Shown piece after piece: positions 28,735 to 36,902 of a stretch of 64,000 bases of DNA (position 1 is the first letter of the stretch; the number at the start of each line of letters is the position of its first letter). The stretch is taken from NCBI GenBank assembly GCA_964637365.1, contig CAZWWH010000003.1, positions 1-64,000 on the forward strand, given 5' to 3'. The notes under the pieces are model-generated. The model was not told where the DNA came from. It worked only from the letters and a program-made list of their open reading frames with translations, and did no database searches. The stretch is from Cryptoclostridium sp964637365 (GTDB taxonomy: Bacteria > Bacillota > Dehalobacteriia > UBA7702). Position numbers and translations under genes: made by a program.

Positions 28735-28756
28735 AATGTCCTCCTTTGATTGAAAT

Positions 28757-28787
28757 AAAAAAAGTCATAACCGAAATTGGTTATGAC
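28757..28787 (-). terminator. Riboswitch expression-platform terminator before bzaA
   Basis: Minus-strand stem GTCATAACC/GGTTATGAC followed by seven U, ending about 20 bases before the bzaA ATG. An upstream segment, GGTTATTGAC (28839-28848), can pair with the 5' arm apart from one bulged base, so it is a plausible antiterminator strand. Confidence 0.85.
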
Positions 28788-28911
28788 TTGCAGATATATC
28801 AGAGTATATCAAACCAGACCTTGAACGGCGCGTGCAAAGTCAATAACCAAAACAAGGTTACGGCTTTACCTTCACCGGTCCCTCACCGCAAAATATACGC
28901 GAAATTACGGC

Positions 28912-29078
28912 AAAATGAATACAGGCAGATATCCTGGCTTGGTTCGTCACCGCGATCCCCTTCCCCGTAAAACGAGTGGGTGAACAATGCTCCTGACCGC
29001 GGCTCCCCTACACAGTGGCGGGTCCGCCCGGGATTCACACCCGGTTTCCTTTTGATTCGTTTATAGCGAAACCTGTAC
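28912..29078 (-). promoter_or_regulatory. Cobalamin riboswitch controlling the bza operon
   Basis: The minus strand shows the conserved elements in order: GAAACCGGGTGTGAATCCCGG, GCGGACCCGCCACTGTG, GGGGAAGG, GACGAACC and the 3' B12 box AAGCCAGGATATCTGCCTGT. It is followed by a terminator, so cobalamin should switch bza transcription off. Confidence 0.95.
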
Positions 29079-29103
29079 TCTCAGTTATGAAATTCTTGGC
29101 TTT

Positions 29104-29132
29104 ATTATAACGGGGGCATATTGCTTTGTCAA
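29104..29132 (-). promoter_or_regulatory. Sigma-A promoter of the bza operon
   Basis: Minus-strand TTGACA (29127-29132) and TATAAT (29104-29109) with a 17-base spacer, just upstream of the riboswitch. Confidence 0.85.
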
Positions 29133-29257
29133 TCCCCTTTTTGGAAAAAATTTCCCCCCATCCTCGGAACATACTCCCTCAAAAAATTTTTGAGGTAAAA
29201 ATACCAGTCCAAGGCAGTGTTTATTCATTATGAAAAAAATTTTTTTAAAATTTCCTG

Positions 29258-29286
29258 TTGACAAGAAAAATTTTCCGTGTTATGAT
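29258..29286 (+). promoter_or_regulatory. Sigma-A promoter of the ECF transporter gene
   Basis: Plus-strand TTGACA (29258-29263) and TATGAT (29281-29286) with a 17-base spacer, directly before the second riboswitch. Confidence 0.8.
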
Positions 29287-29292
29287 GCTCCC

Positions 29293-29492
29293 AAGTTCAT
29301 AACCCATCCGGTTGGTGCCACGGTAGCATTTCGATAAAATTCGGGAGCACCGCGGTGAAAAGGAAACGATGTGACAATCATCGGCGGACCCACCACTGTA
29401 ATTTCGATGTGATGCGTGCAAAATGCCACTGAGCAATTGGGAAGGCGTACAGCATCGGTTAAATCGACGAGCCAGGAAGCCTGCCACCGAAT
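29293..29492 (+). promoter_or_regulatory. Second cobalamin riboswitch, divergent from the first
   Basis: The plus strand carries GGTTGGTGCCACGG, GAAAAGGAAACGATGTGA, GCGGACCCACCACTG, a second GCCACTGAGCAATTGGGAAGG and the box CGACGAGCCAGGAAGCCTGCC (split here). These are the hallmarks of a cobalamin aptamer. It precedes a terminator and a membrane protein gene. Confidence 0.92.
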
Positions 29493-29513
29493 GCGATTTT
29501 GTTGGATGACGGT

Positions 29514-29548
29514 AAAATCCCCGCATATTACAGATGTTGGGATTTTTT
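29514..29548 (+). terminator. Expression-platform terminator of the second riboswitch
   Basis: Stem AAAATCCC/GGGATTTT with an inner GCAT/ATGT segment, followed by eight T, about 45 bases before the gene. Confidence 0.8.
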
Positions 29549-29589
29549 TTGTTTTATTAAGCAAAAAAATGTTTTGGGAGGGTACAACA

Positions 29590-30150
29590 ATGACAACAAA
29601 ACTCAACGAAGGGACATTTCGGGAACGTTTTTTCCGCACCAACACAAAATCGCTGATTGGGGCCGTGATTATGGGCATCGTATTTCTCATTATGATGCAG
29701 GTCACAGGCCGTATTGACGGGGTTTTGGATCCAAATTTTCTGCTTTTTAACGGCAGCTGTTTTGCCTTTTTCACCGGATTGATTTTTCTCATGTATCGCC
29801 AGCCGGCGGGAATCATCGCGGGATTAGTAGAAGCCCTAGTGGCCATGGCCACAGCCTATTCCGCTTTGGCGGTGGTATTTCTCGTCGCCAATGTCGTGGG
29901 TTCTCTGGTATATTCCTTCATCGCCATTCAATTCTCCATGGAAAAATGGTGGCAGCATATTTTGGCTCAGTTCGGCTGCGCCTTTTCGGCCAACGCCTGC
30001 ATTATGCTGGGTTTAGTTTATCTCATGGGCCTGCCTTGGGGCGTTGCAGCCTTTTGTCAGCTCATCAACTCTTTGGTGGGCACTGTGGCGGCAGGTATCT
30101 TGACTAAAATCGCGTACGACGGATTAAAGCGCACCAATCTCCTGGGGTGA
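29590..30150 (+). CDS. ECF-type transporter S component, probably for cobalamin or a precursor
   Basis: 186 residues with five to six hydrophobic segments, e.g. SLIGAVIMGIVFLIMM and AYSALAVVFLVANVVGSLVY. Size and layout fit an energy-coupling-factor substrate-binding (S) subunit of the MptA/HmpT-like group. No energising module is adjacent, so it would share a common one. Cobalamin-riboswitch control points to a corrinoid or related substrate; this is inference. I use the ATG after GGGAGGG at 29590, since the upstream open frame is riboswitch sequence. Confidence 0.75.
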   Translation: MTTKLNEGTFRERFFRTNTKSLIGAVIMGIVFLIMMQVTGRIDGVLDPNFLLFNGSCFAFFTGLIFLMYRQPAGIIAGLVEALVAMATAYSALAVVFLVANVVGSLVYSFIAIQFSMEKWWQHILAQFGCAFSANACIMLGLVYLMGLPWGVAAFCQLINSLVGTVAAGILTKIAYDGLKRTNLLG

Positions 30151-30464
30151 ATGGTTCACCACCATACATTGTGCAATCCTTATGAATTACTTTTACGTCC
30201 GTGCCAGCATATTTTAGCATGGCCGGGCGGAAACTAGGGAGCGTTTCCCTGCATCACCCGGAAGGCTCCCTAGTATTTCCTTCTCCATTTCTTTAGTCTA
30301 AGAGCTAAAGTGATACCTTTTTTCTCTTTTTAGGCGAGCCTAGAGGTTCGCCAGTTTTCTTTTCATTCCCCGTCATTCTATATATAAGCATATAAGCCAC
30401 CATTCTTTTTAGCAAGAGGACAAAAATTTTGTCCATGGTCAGCCATTTTTTTCCGAAAAAAGTG
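30151..30464 (+). other. Intergenic region with two terminator-like hairpins
   Basis: No gene is seen. A stem ACTAGGGAGC/GCTCCCTAGT (30233-30274) and a second hairpin, GGCGA/TCGCC followed by a T-rich tract (30333-30362), probably end the transporter transcript before the feo promoter. Confidence 0.6.
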
Positions 30465-30493
30465 TTGACAAAGACGGTATACTTCTATATAAT
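30465..30493 (+). promoter_or_regulatory. Sigma-A promoter of the feo operon
   Basis: Consensus TTGACA (30465-30470) and TATAAT (30488-30493) with a 17-base spacer. The first operator copy begins at 30503, on the expected start site. Confidence 0.88.
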
Positions 30494-30502
30494 ATTTCAT
30501 AA

Positions 30503-30633
30503 GTTAGTGAAAGCTAACTATATTTTTCGACCAAGAGTTAGCAGTTGCTAATAATTAGCGATTTGCTTTTTTAAAGTCTTAGAGTTAGCGTAAGCTAATT
30601 AATTTTTTTGTTCAATAGTTAGCATAGGTTAAC
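30503..30633 (+). promoter_or_regulatory. Four operator-like inverted repeats upstream of feoA
   Basis: Four 16-bp copies of GTTAGC-N4-GCTAAC, each with small deviations, lie at 30503-30518, 30537-30552, 30584-30599 and 30618-30633. Start-to-start distances are 34, 47 and 34 bp. A half-like ATTAGCGATTTGCT lies at 30554. The motif resembles DtxR/MntR-family operators (TTAG...CTAA), which would fit iron control of feo. The same motif occurs twice before the SLH gene. Confidence 0.7.
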
Positions 30634-30652
30634 AACTAAAGGAGAAGTTGAT

Positions 30653-30862
30653 ATGCCATTAATGTTCGCACAACAAGGTGAAACAAAATTCATAAAACAT
30701 ATTGCCGCAAAGGATGAATGCAAGCGCTTTTTGGCCGGCCTTGGTTTTGTGGAAGGCGCTGCAGTGACTGTGGTTTCCCACAGCGGGGGCGACATGATTC
30801 TCAATGTCAAAGGCGCGAGAGTGGCCTTGGGAAGAAATTACACCAAAAAAATCATCATCTGA
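30653..30862 (+). CDS. feoA: Ferrous iron transport protein FeoA (first copy)
   Basis: 69 residues with the SH3-like FeoA fold: RFLAGLGFVEGAAVTVVSHSGGDMILNVKGARVALGR. FeoA proteins are small cytoplasmic partners of the FeoB channel. The start follows GGAGAAG. Tandem FeoA genes are common in Bacillota feo operons. Confidence 0.92.
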   Translation: MPLMFAQQGETKFIKHIAAKDECKRFLAGLGFVEGAAVTVVSHSGGDMILNVKGARVALGRNYTKKIII

Positions 30863-30892
30863 AAATGAAAAAGCAGAAAGGAAGATTTCACA

Positions 30893-31117
30893 ATGAACAC
30901 ATTAAATAAGGTTCACACCGGCGACACGGTCTCCGTCGTTAAAATTCACGGCCAGGGCAGTACCCGTCGCCGCATTATGGATATGGGACTCACCAAAGGC
31001 GCTGAAATTTTTGTACGGAAAGTTGCTCCCCTGGGCGATCCCATTGAAATTAAAGTTCGCGGTTATGAACTCAGCATCCGCAAAGCCGACGCGGAAATGG
31101 TGGAAATCGTAGGATGA
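30893..31117 (+). CDS. feoA: Ferrous iron transport protein FeoA (second copy)
   Basis: 74 residues, more canonical than the first copy: GQGSTRRRIMDMGLTKGAEIFVRKVAPLGDPIEIKVRGYELSIRKADAE in pieces. A GAAAGGAAG site precedes the ATG. Its stop overlaps the start of the next gene by four bases. Confidence 0.95.
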   Translation: MNTLNKVHTGDTVSVVKIHGQGSTRRRIMDMGLTKGAEIFVRKVAPLGDPIEIKVRGYELSIRKADAEMVEIVG

Positions 31118-31524
31118 GAATCACATATGCCACCAATGAAACTTTGACCGCTGAGGAACTGGAGAATTTATTTCTTTCAGTCGATTGGCTGTCGGGGCAA
31201 TATCCTCAAAAGCTGGCCCAGGCCATGGCCAATACCTCCATGGTCTTTACGGCCCGTCATGAAGGAAAGCTCATTGCTTTGGCCAGCGTTCTGGACGACG
31301 GCGTTATGACAGCTTATGTCCACTATCTTCTAGTGAGCCCCGCCTATCAGGGGTTGGGCATCGGGAAAACCCTGGTACATCAAATCAAAGAACATTACAG
31401 AGATTATCTCTACCTTCTGGTGATTCCTGAGGAAAAGCGTAATGTTTCATATTACGAAAATCTGGGCTTCGAAATTATCGAAAATGCAACTCCCATGCAG
31501 AACAAAGATATCTCAGATTATTGA
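31114..31524 (+). CDS. GNAT-family N-acetyltransferase
   Basis: 136 residues. The acetyl-CoA loop is VSPAYQGLGIGKTLV (about residues 72-86), followed by YYENLGFEIIENATPM, typical of GNAT enzymes. It is translationally coupled to feoA through ATGA. Its role in iron uptake is not known; the substrate cannot be read from the sequence. Confidence 0.85.
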   Translation: MRITYATNETLTAEELENLFLSVDWLSGQYPQKLAQAMANTSMVFTARHEGKLIALASVLDDGVMTAYVHYLLVSPAYQGLGIGKTLVHQIKEHYRDYLYLLVIPEEKRNVSYYENLGFEIIENATPMQNKDISDY

Positions 31525-31659
31525 TAACAGTCTCTATTTATCCTCACTCAGCGGCACCCCAAAACAGCCGCTCCGAAGCAGGCCCTTCTAGAGCGAAAAA
31601 TAATCCGATATCTTTTCTGACCATAAAAATTTTTTAAAATTCAACTCCCGGAGGAAACA

Positions 31660-33819
31660 ATGAAAAAAACAACCATTAAAATTGCCTTAGCGGGAAACCC
31701 CAACTGCGGGAAGACAACAATGTTCAACGCCCTAACGGGCAGCTCGCAATATGTCGGCAACTGGCCCGGCGTTACCGTGGAGAAGAAAGAAGGCAAACTG
31801 AAGAATCACAAAGACGTCATCGTTACCGACTTGCCGGGGATCTATTCCCTCTCCCCCTACACACCGGAGGAAGTGGTGGCTCGTGATTATCTGTTAAACG
31901 AGCGCCCCGACGTCATCATCAATCTCATCGACAGCACCAATATTGAGCGCAATCTTTACCTCACCTCTCAACTGCTGGAAACGGGAATTCCCGTAGTGGC
32001 GGCGTTGAACATGACGGATATTCTGGAAAAGCGCGGCGAGGCCATTGATATCAAGGCCTTAAAAAAAGCCCTGCAATGTGAAATCATTCCTATTTCCGCC
32101 GTAAAAAACAATGGCGTTAAAGAAGCCGCTGAAACAGCCCTGAGGATCGCAAAATCCCCAGAGGGAAAAGAGGCAATCCCTTTCACTTTTGATAAAACCA
32201 CCGAAAGCGCTTTGGAAGCCATCGGTGAAATTATCAACGAGAGCGTCAAGGATGACTGCTGCCGGTGGCACTCGGTCAAGGTTTTTGAACGGGATGAAAA
32301 AGAGCTGGAAGCCCTAAGTCTCTCCCAAAGTCAGATGGACCGCGTGGAAAAAATTGTCACCAACTGCGAAGCCATTTGCGATGATGACAGTGAATCCATT
32401 ATCACCGACCAACGTTATCAGGTCATCGCAGAAATCACCAAGCGTCTTGGAAGCAAACAGCCCAAACACCATGCCGATACCTTATCCGATAAAATTGACC
32501 GCGTTGTCACCAATCGCTTTTTGGCCCTGCCCATTTTTGCCGGCGTCATCTTTCTGGTTTACTTCTTGGCGGTCACTACCGTTGGGGCCTGGGGCACCGA
32601 CTGGGTCAATGATGTACTCTTTGGTGAAATCATTCCCCCGGCAGTGGAAAGCGGCCTTACCTCCATCGGCTGTGCTGATTGGCTTTCCTCTCTGATTCTT
32701 GACGGCATCATCGGCGGCGTCGGCGCTGTTCTCGGCTTTCTCCCCCAGATGCTGGTATTATTCTTCCTATTGTCTCTACTGGAGGATTGCGGTTACATGG
32801 CGCGTATCGCTTTTATCATGGACCGTATTTTCCGCAAATTCGGTCTTTCCGGGAAATCCTTTATTCCCATTCTCATTGGTACCGGCTGCGGCGTCCCCGG
32901 TGTGATGGCCTCCCGTACCATTGAAAACGAATGCGACCGCAGATTAACCATTCTCACCACGACCTTTATCCCCTGCGGCGCAAAACTGCCCATCATCGCG
33001 TTGATTGCCGGAGCCCTCTTTGACGGCGCGGCATGGGTCGCTCCCTCGGCCTATTTCATTGGCATTGCAGCCATTATCTGCTCCGGCATTATCCTGAAAA
33101 AGACGAAACACTTTGCCGGAGAACCTGCTCCTTTTGTAATGGAGCTGCCGCCCTACCATGCCCCTAGTTTCAAAGGCGTTGTCATTCATATGTGGGACCG
33201 CGCCAAATCCTTCGTAAAAAAAGCCGGGACCATCATCTTCCTGGCCTGCGGGATTATATGGTTCCTTTCCAGCTTTAATTGGACCATGGATATGGTGGAC
33301 ACCACCGAATCCATGCTGGCCTCCATCGGCCGCGTCATTGCCCCGATTTTTGCCCCCTTGGGCTGGGGTGATTGGCAGAGCGCCGTAGCAGCCATCACCG
33401 GTTTAGTGGCCAAAGAAAACGTGGTTGGTACCTTTGGTGTGCTCTTTGGTTTTGCCGAAGTGGCCGAAGACGGTGTGGAAATTTGGGCCAGTCTCCAGGG
33501 AATCTTCACTCCCCTGGCTGCCTTCTCCTTCCTGATCTTCAACCTCCTCTGCGCACCTTGTTTTGCCGCCATTGGCGCCATTCGCCGTGAAATGGGCAGC
33601 GCAAAATTGACTTGGTTCGCCATTGGCTATCAAACGGTTCTGGCTTATGCTGTATCCTTCACCGTTTACCACTTCGGCCTGTTATTCACCGGCGGCGGCT
33701 TCAGCTTCGCCACAGTATTGGCTCTCCTCGTTGCCCTTGTGTTCTTCTACTTCCTGCTGCGTCCCGCAGCCAGAACAAAGCACACTGTTTTGAAAAGTGA
33801 AAAGGAGATGGCTTCGTAA
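31660..33819 (+). CDS. feoB: Ferrous iron transporter FeoB
   Basis: 719 residues. The N-terminal GTPase has G1 GNPNCGKTT (about 10-18), G3 DLPG and the G4 region NMTD, followed by the GDI helical domain. The membrane part begins near residue 280 with the two Gate regions (LIGTGCGVPGVMASRTIEN is one). It moves ferrous iron across the inner membrane. It lies downstream of two FeoA genes; GGAGGAAAC precedes the ATG. Confidence 0.98.
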   Translation: MKKTTIKIALAGNPNCGKTTMFNALTGSSQYVGNWPGVTVEKKEGKLKNHKDVIVTDLPGIYSLSPYTPEEVVARDYLLNERPDVIINLIDSTNIERNLYLTSQLLETGIPVVAALNMTDILEKRGEAIDIKALKKALQCEIIPISAVKNNGVKEAAETALRIAKSPEGKEAIPFTFDKTTESALEAIGEIINESVKDDCCRWHSVKVFERDEKELEALSLSQSQMDRVEKIVTNCEAICDDDSESIITDQRYQVIAEITKRLGSKQPKHHADTLSDKIDRVVTNRFLALPIFAGVIFLVYFLAVTTVGAWGTDWVNDVLFGEIIPPAVESGLTSIGCADWLSSLILDGIIGGVGAVLGFLPQMLVLFFLLSLLEDCGYMARIAFIMDRIFRKFGLSGKSFIPILIGTGCGVPGVMASRTIENECDRRLTILTTTFIPCGAKLPIIALIAGALFDGAAWVAPSAYFIGIAAIICSGIILKKTKHFAGEPAPFVMELPPYHAPSFKGVVIHMWDRAKSFVKKAGTIIFLACGIIWFLSSFNWTMDMVDTTESMLASIGRVIAPIFAPLGWGDWQSAVAAITGLVAKENVVGTFGVLFGFAEVAEDGVEIWASLQGIFTPLAAFSFLIFNLLCAPCFAAIGAIRREMGSAKLTWFAIGYQTVLAYAVSFTVYHFGLLFTGGGFSFATVLALLVALVFFYFLLRPAARTKHTVLKSEKEMAS

Positions 33820-33978
33820 ATGGAATATCTTTCTACAATTATCATCGGCGTCTTGGTTGGTCTTTGCTTCATCGGCGCCATTGTCAAAGTGCGGAGGGAC
33901 AGGAAAAAAGGCAGCTGCGGCTGTTCCAATGAATGTCCCCATTGCTCCCACTGCTCCAGTGAATCAAAAAAACATTAA
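33820..33978 (+). CDS. FeoB-associated Cys-rich membrane protein
   Basis: 52 residues starting immediately after the feoB stop. One N-terminal membrane helix (STIIIGVLVGLCFIGAIV) is followed by a basic stop-transfer and a Cys-rich tail, GSCGCSNECPHCSHCSS. It fits the FeoB-associated Cys-rich family, thought to work in place of FeoC; metal handling by the tail is inference. Confidence 0.88.
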   Translation: MEYLSTIIIGVLVGLCFIGAIVKVRRDRKKGSCGCSNECPHCSHCSSESKKH

Positions 33979-34318
33979 AATACGAACTCGTGATTTTTAA
34001 TTGTGATTCCTTTTCGTGCGGCGGCCCTCTTAATCGACAAAAAGTTAGGACTGTGCCGCGGCATGATTCTCTCTATACCCAAATCTCTATATCTCTATCG
34101 AAAGAGCCGGACTTCCCCAAAGTACCGGCTCTTTTGGTGTCATTTGCCCGGTATTTCATTTGGGATTCTCCCCTTTCTTCGTATTGACGGTGAAAAATTC
34201 CATGATGTCCAGAGACACTACGGTTACCGCCCGCGACATTGACCAGTACTCATTATAATTAGAAACCTCGAAGCGGAATTACCACTTCGGGGTCATGACC
34301 ATATGCCTATGTAAAACG
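33979..34318 (+). other. Intergenic region after feoB with terminator
   Basis: No gene is seen. A strong hairpin, AAGAGCCGG/CCGGCTCTT followed by TTGG, lies at 34101-34135 and should end the feo transcript. A weaker TCGAAG/CTTCGG dyad lies near 34268-34295. Confidence 0.65.
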
Positions 34319-34684
34319 GAGAACGTCGGGGATTCTGACTCGACCGTCTTCCGTTTGATAATTTTCCAGAATCGCCGCCGAAGTGCGGCGTGGCACTTCC
34401 CCACGCCAGTTCCTTCTATGCCTCACATAAATATTTTAGTCAATATATTCCTTGTTCCCCATATATGGACGAAGAATGTCGGGGATTCTGACTCGACCGT
34501 CTTCCGTTTGATAATTTTCCAGAATCGCCGCCGAAGTGCGGCGTGGCACTTCCCCACGCCAGTTCCTTCTATGCCTCACATAAATATTTTAGTCAATATA
34601 TTCCTTGTTCCCCATATATGGACGAAGAATGTCGGGAATTCTGACTCGACCGTCTTCCGTTTGATAATTTTCCAGGATCGCCGC
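34319..34684. repeat. 153-bp tandem duplication of the serS 3' end
   Basis: The sequence beginning GTCGGGGATTCTGACTCG occurs at 34325 and 34478, and with two or three substitutions at 34631 inside serS. The spacing is exactly 153 bp each time. Each unit contains the last roughly 30 codons of serS, its TAA and about 60 bases of 3' flank with a GAAGTGC/GCACTTC hairpin. The two downstream copies match each other better than the copy in serS. Confidence 0.9.
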
Positions 34685-35860
34685 CACCGTACGGCCAATG
34701 GCCACGCCGCTGCCATTCAAGGTGTGGACGAATTCCGGTTTGGCCTTGGGCTCTCTGCGGAAGCGGATATTGGCACGGCGGGCCTGGTAATCCTCAAAAT
34801 TGCTGCAAGAGGAAATTTCACGATAACAGTTAAAGCTGGGGAGCCAAACCTCTAGGTCATAGGTTTTGGCCGAGGAAAAGCCCAAATCACCGCTGGACAA
34901 AGTCACCACACGATATGGCAGTTCCAAGAGCTGAAGGACCCGTTCCGCATTGGCGGTAAGTTTTTCCAACTCATCATAGCTATCCTCGGGACGGACGAAT
35001 TTCACCAATTCCACCTTATTAAACTGGTGCTGACGGATGATACCCCGGGTATCACGGCCGGCGGCCCCAGCTTCTGCACGGAAGCAGGCGCTGTATGCTG
35101 TCATGTATTTGGGCAACATATCATTGTCCAAAATTTCACCGCGGTAGAAGTTGGTCACGGGTACCTCCGCCGTGGGAATCATATAATAATCAGTCCCTTC
35201 GATATGAAACATATCCTCGGAAAATTTCGGCAGCTGACCGGTGCCGGTCATGCTGGCGCTGTTGGCCATAAAAGGAGGAAATACTTCCTCATAGCCATGG
35301 TCCATGGTATGCGTGTTCAAGAAAAAGTTGATGATGGCACGTTCCAACTGAGCGCCGGCGCCGCGGTAAAAGGTAAAGCGAGCACCGGTAACTTTAGCGC
35401 CCCGTTCAAAATCCAAAATATTGAGAGCCTCACCGATATCCCAGTGGGCCTTCGGCTCAAAGTCAAATTTGCGGGGTTCACCCCAACGGCGGACCTCCAG
35501 ATTATCGTTGTCATCGTTACCTACAGGTACGCTTTCGTGGGGAATATTGGGAATGTAGAGCAATTCCTTTTGCAGCGCCGCTTCTAAATTGCGGACTTCC
35601 TCTTCGGCCTCTTTAATACTGACCTTTAAAGTCTTCATTTCCGCCATGATTTCCGTGGCATCCTCGCCAGCCTTTTTCATGCGGCCCACTTCCTGGGAGA
35701 CCTTGTTGCTTTTAGCCTTCATCTCTTCCATCTTGGCCAAAGCCGCACGACGGTTTTCCTCCAATTCCAGGAAATGGTCCAATTTAATGGTAACGTGGCG
35801 CTTTTCCAGGGCTTCTTTGACAATATCAGGGTTCTGGCGAACAAATTTTAAATCCAGCAT
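34589..35860 (-). CDS. serS: Seryl-tRNA synthetase
   Basis: 423 residues. It has the N-terminal antiparallel coiled-coil arm (about 30-100) and class II motifs: motif 2 in YSACFRAEAGAAGRDTRGIIRQHQF and motif 3 in NGSGVAIGRTVAAILENYQ. It charges tRNA-Ser. It lies behind a T-box and a YjbR-type gene. The two serine tRNA genes lie about 1 kb away. Confidence 0.97.
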   Translation of the reverse strand: MLDLKFVRQNPDIVKEALEKRHVTIKLDHFLELEENRRAALAKMEEMKAKSNKVSQEVGRMKKAGEDATEIMAEMKTLKVSIKEAEEEVRNLEAALQKELLYIPNIPHESVPVGNDDNDNLEVRRWGEPRKFDFEPKAHWDIGEALNILDFERGAKVTGARFTFYRGAGAQLERAIINFFLNTHTMDHGYEEVFPPFMANSASMTGTGQLPKFSEDMFHIEGTDYYMIPTAEVPVTNFYRGEILDNDMLPKYMTAYSACFRAEAGAAGRDTRGIIRQHQFNKVELVKFVRPEDSYDELEKLTANAERVLQLLELPYRVVTLSSGDLGFSSAKTYDLEVWLPSFNCYREISSCSNFEDYQARRANIRFRREPKAKPEFVHTLNGSGVAIGRTVAAILENYQTEDGRVRIPDILRPYMGNKEYID

Positions 35861-35917
35861 GAGAATTCCTCCTGTATCTGATAAAATTAAAATAGTTTAC
35901 AAAACATATGAGCATCC

Positions 35918-36289
35918 TTATGATTCCGTCATATCAAAGCTCAAGCTCAGTAAATCCAAAATTTCCTTGTTCGGTACCGTACCATCCAGCAAAATACTGA
36001 GCCAATTCCGCTTATTCATATGATAGGCAGGCAAAAAGCCCTCCCTGTTTAAAAAGGCGTCAATGAGCATTGGCGGACATTTTACGTTTAAAATGTCCTT
36101 TTTCTCCGAGTCCGTTAGACCGAGCCTTTGCCCGGGAACATCCATAATGACGGCATACCATTTGGAATTGTTTGAGTGTCTCAAAACAGCATAATTGGGA
36201 GACTTCCGCCAGAGAAACTCCGGTATGGTACCAAAGGATTCTTTGGCGTATTGAAAAATATCATTTCTGGTAAATCCCTGTGATTTCAT
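35918..36289 (-). CDS. MmcQ/YjbR family protein
   Basis: 123 residues. The fold signature is an FxYAKESFGTIPEFLWRKSPNYAVLRH start and a C-terminal HMNKRNWLSILLDGTVPNKEILDLLSLSF. The family is small, with a CyaY-like DNA-binding fold, and its function is unclear. It is the first gene after the serine T-box and about 60 bases before serS, so it shares that control. Confidence 0.85.
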   Translation of the reverse strand: MKSQGFTRNDIFQYAKESFGTIPEFLWRKSPNYAVLRHSNNSKWYAVIMDVPGQRLGLTDSEKKDILNVKCPPMLIDAFLNREGFLPAYHMNKRNWLSILLDGTVPNKEILDLLSLSFDMTES

Positions 36290-36307
36290 ATTTTTAACCT
36301 ATAAAAT

Positions 36308-36521
36308 AAAAAAAATCTCCCATCCCAAAGGGACGAAGATTCCGCGTTGCCACCCTAATTGACTCATGACTGAGTCCACTCAAATCCGATAACGGGGATG
36401 AACCGGCTTTCGCACATTTGCGTCGAGCGGAAAAACAGCCGCTTTCATCGGGCTTCCACCGTATCCCGACTCTCTTTCCAAAACGTCACTGCCATATTCT
36501 CGACTTGCTTTTCATATTTTC
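36308..36521 (-). promoter_or_regulatory. T-box leader (serine) of yjbR-serS
   Basis: The minus strand contains the T-box core AGGGTGGCAACGCGG (36341-36355), a terminator stem ending GGGATGGGAGATTTTTTT, and a Stem I closed by GTCGAG/CTCGAC with AGAGAGTCGGG and GGTGGAAGCCCGATG. A TCC followed by G in the 3' side of the specifier loop fits a serine codon. Uncharged tRNA-Ser should cause readthrough into serS. Confidence 0.9.
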
Positions 36522-36527
36522 GCAAAT

Positions 36528-36556
36528 ATTATAGCACAGTCCCTCGCAATTGTCAA
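36528..36556 (-). promoter_or_regulatory. Sigma-A promoter of the serS T-box transcript
   Basis: Minus-strand TTGACA (36551-36556) and TATAAT (36528-36533), 17-base spacer. Confidence 0.85.
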
Positions 36557-36844
36557 TTTTACCACGAGGGATTTTGGAAAAATATAGCCTCACTGCCACG
36601 CTTTTTTGCCCCATTCTACCGCTTTAGGAAATTACTATATTGCTATATATTTTATGGCTCTGTGGTATCCAGAGCATGATACTAACTTTAAAAAAGGTAA
36701 TATCCTTCCAAATCCTTGCAACGGAGATCATTCTTCGGAAGATGATGTTGAGAGGAATTTCAAATTGGCGGCAATGAAAAATTGCGGAAATGACCATGGA
36801 TTTAAGAATAACTCAAATAAGAGGAAAATATTTTGCAAGATGAC
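36557..36844. other. Intergenic region without a supported gene
   Basis: A short plus-strand frame (MALWYPEHDTNFKKG onward) is open here but has no clear ribosome binding site or recognised domain, so I do not call it. I see no strong hairpin or repeat. Confidence 0.4.
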
Positions 36845-36873
36845 TTGACAATCTCCCGTTCATCTGCTATCAT
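36845..36873 (+). promoter_or_regulatory. Sigma-A promoter of the tRNA cluster
   Basis: TTGACA (36845-36850) and TATCAT (36868-36873) with a 17-base spacer, 30 bases before the first tRNA. Confidence 0.8.
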
Positions 36874-36902
36874 GTATAGGTACCTTTGGAGAAAGGGAAC
36901 TC

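Noticed and set aside
30503..30633. Repeats before feoA as a CRISPR array.
   Set aside because: The 16-bp units are palindromic, differ in spacer length and overlap a promoter start site. There are no cas genes, and no CRISPR was seen elsewhere in the window.
34319..34684. 153-bp repeats as an insertion element.
   Set aside because: The units are copies of the serS end with no terminal inverted repeats or transposase.
36606..36848. An 80-codon plus-strand frame between serS and the tRNAs.
   Set aside because: No clear ribosome binding site and no recognised domain, and the codon use looks unlike its neighbours.
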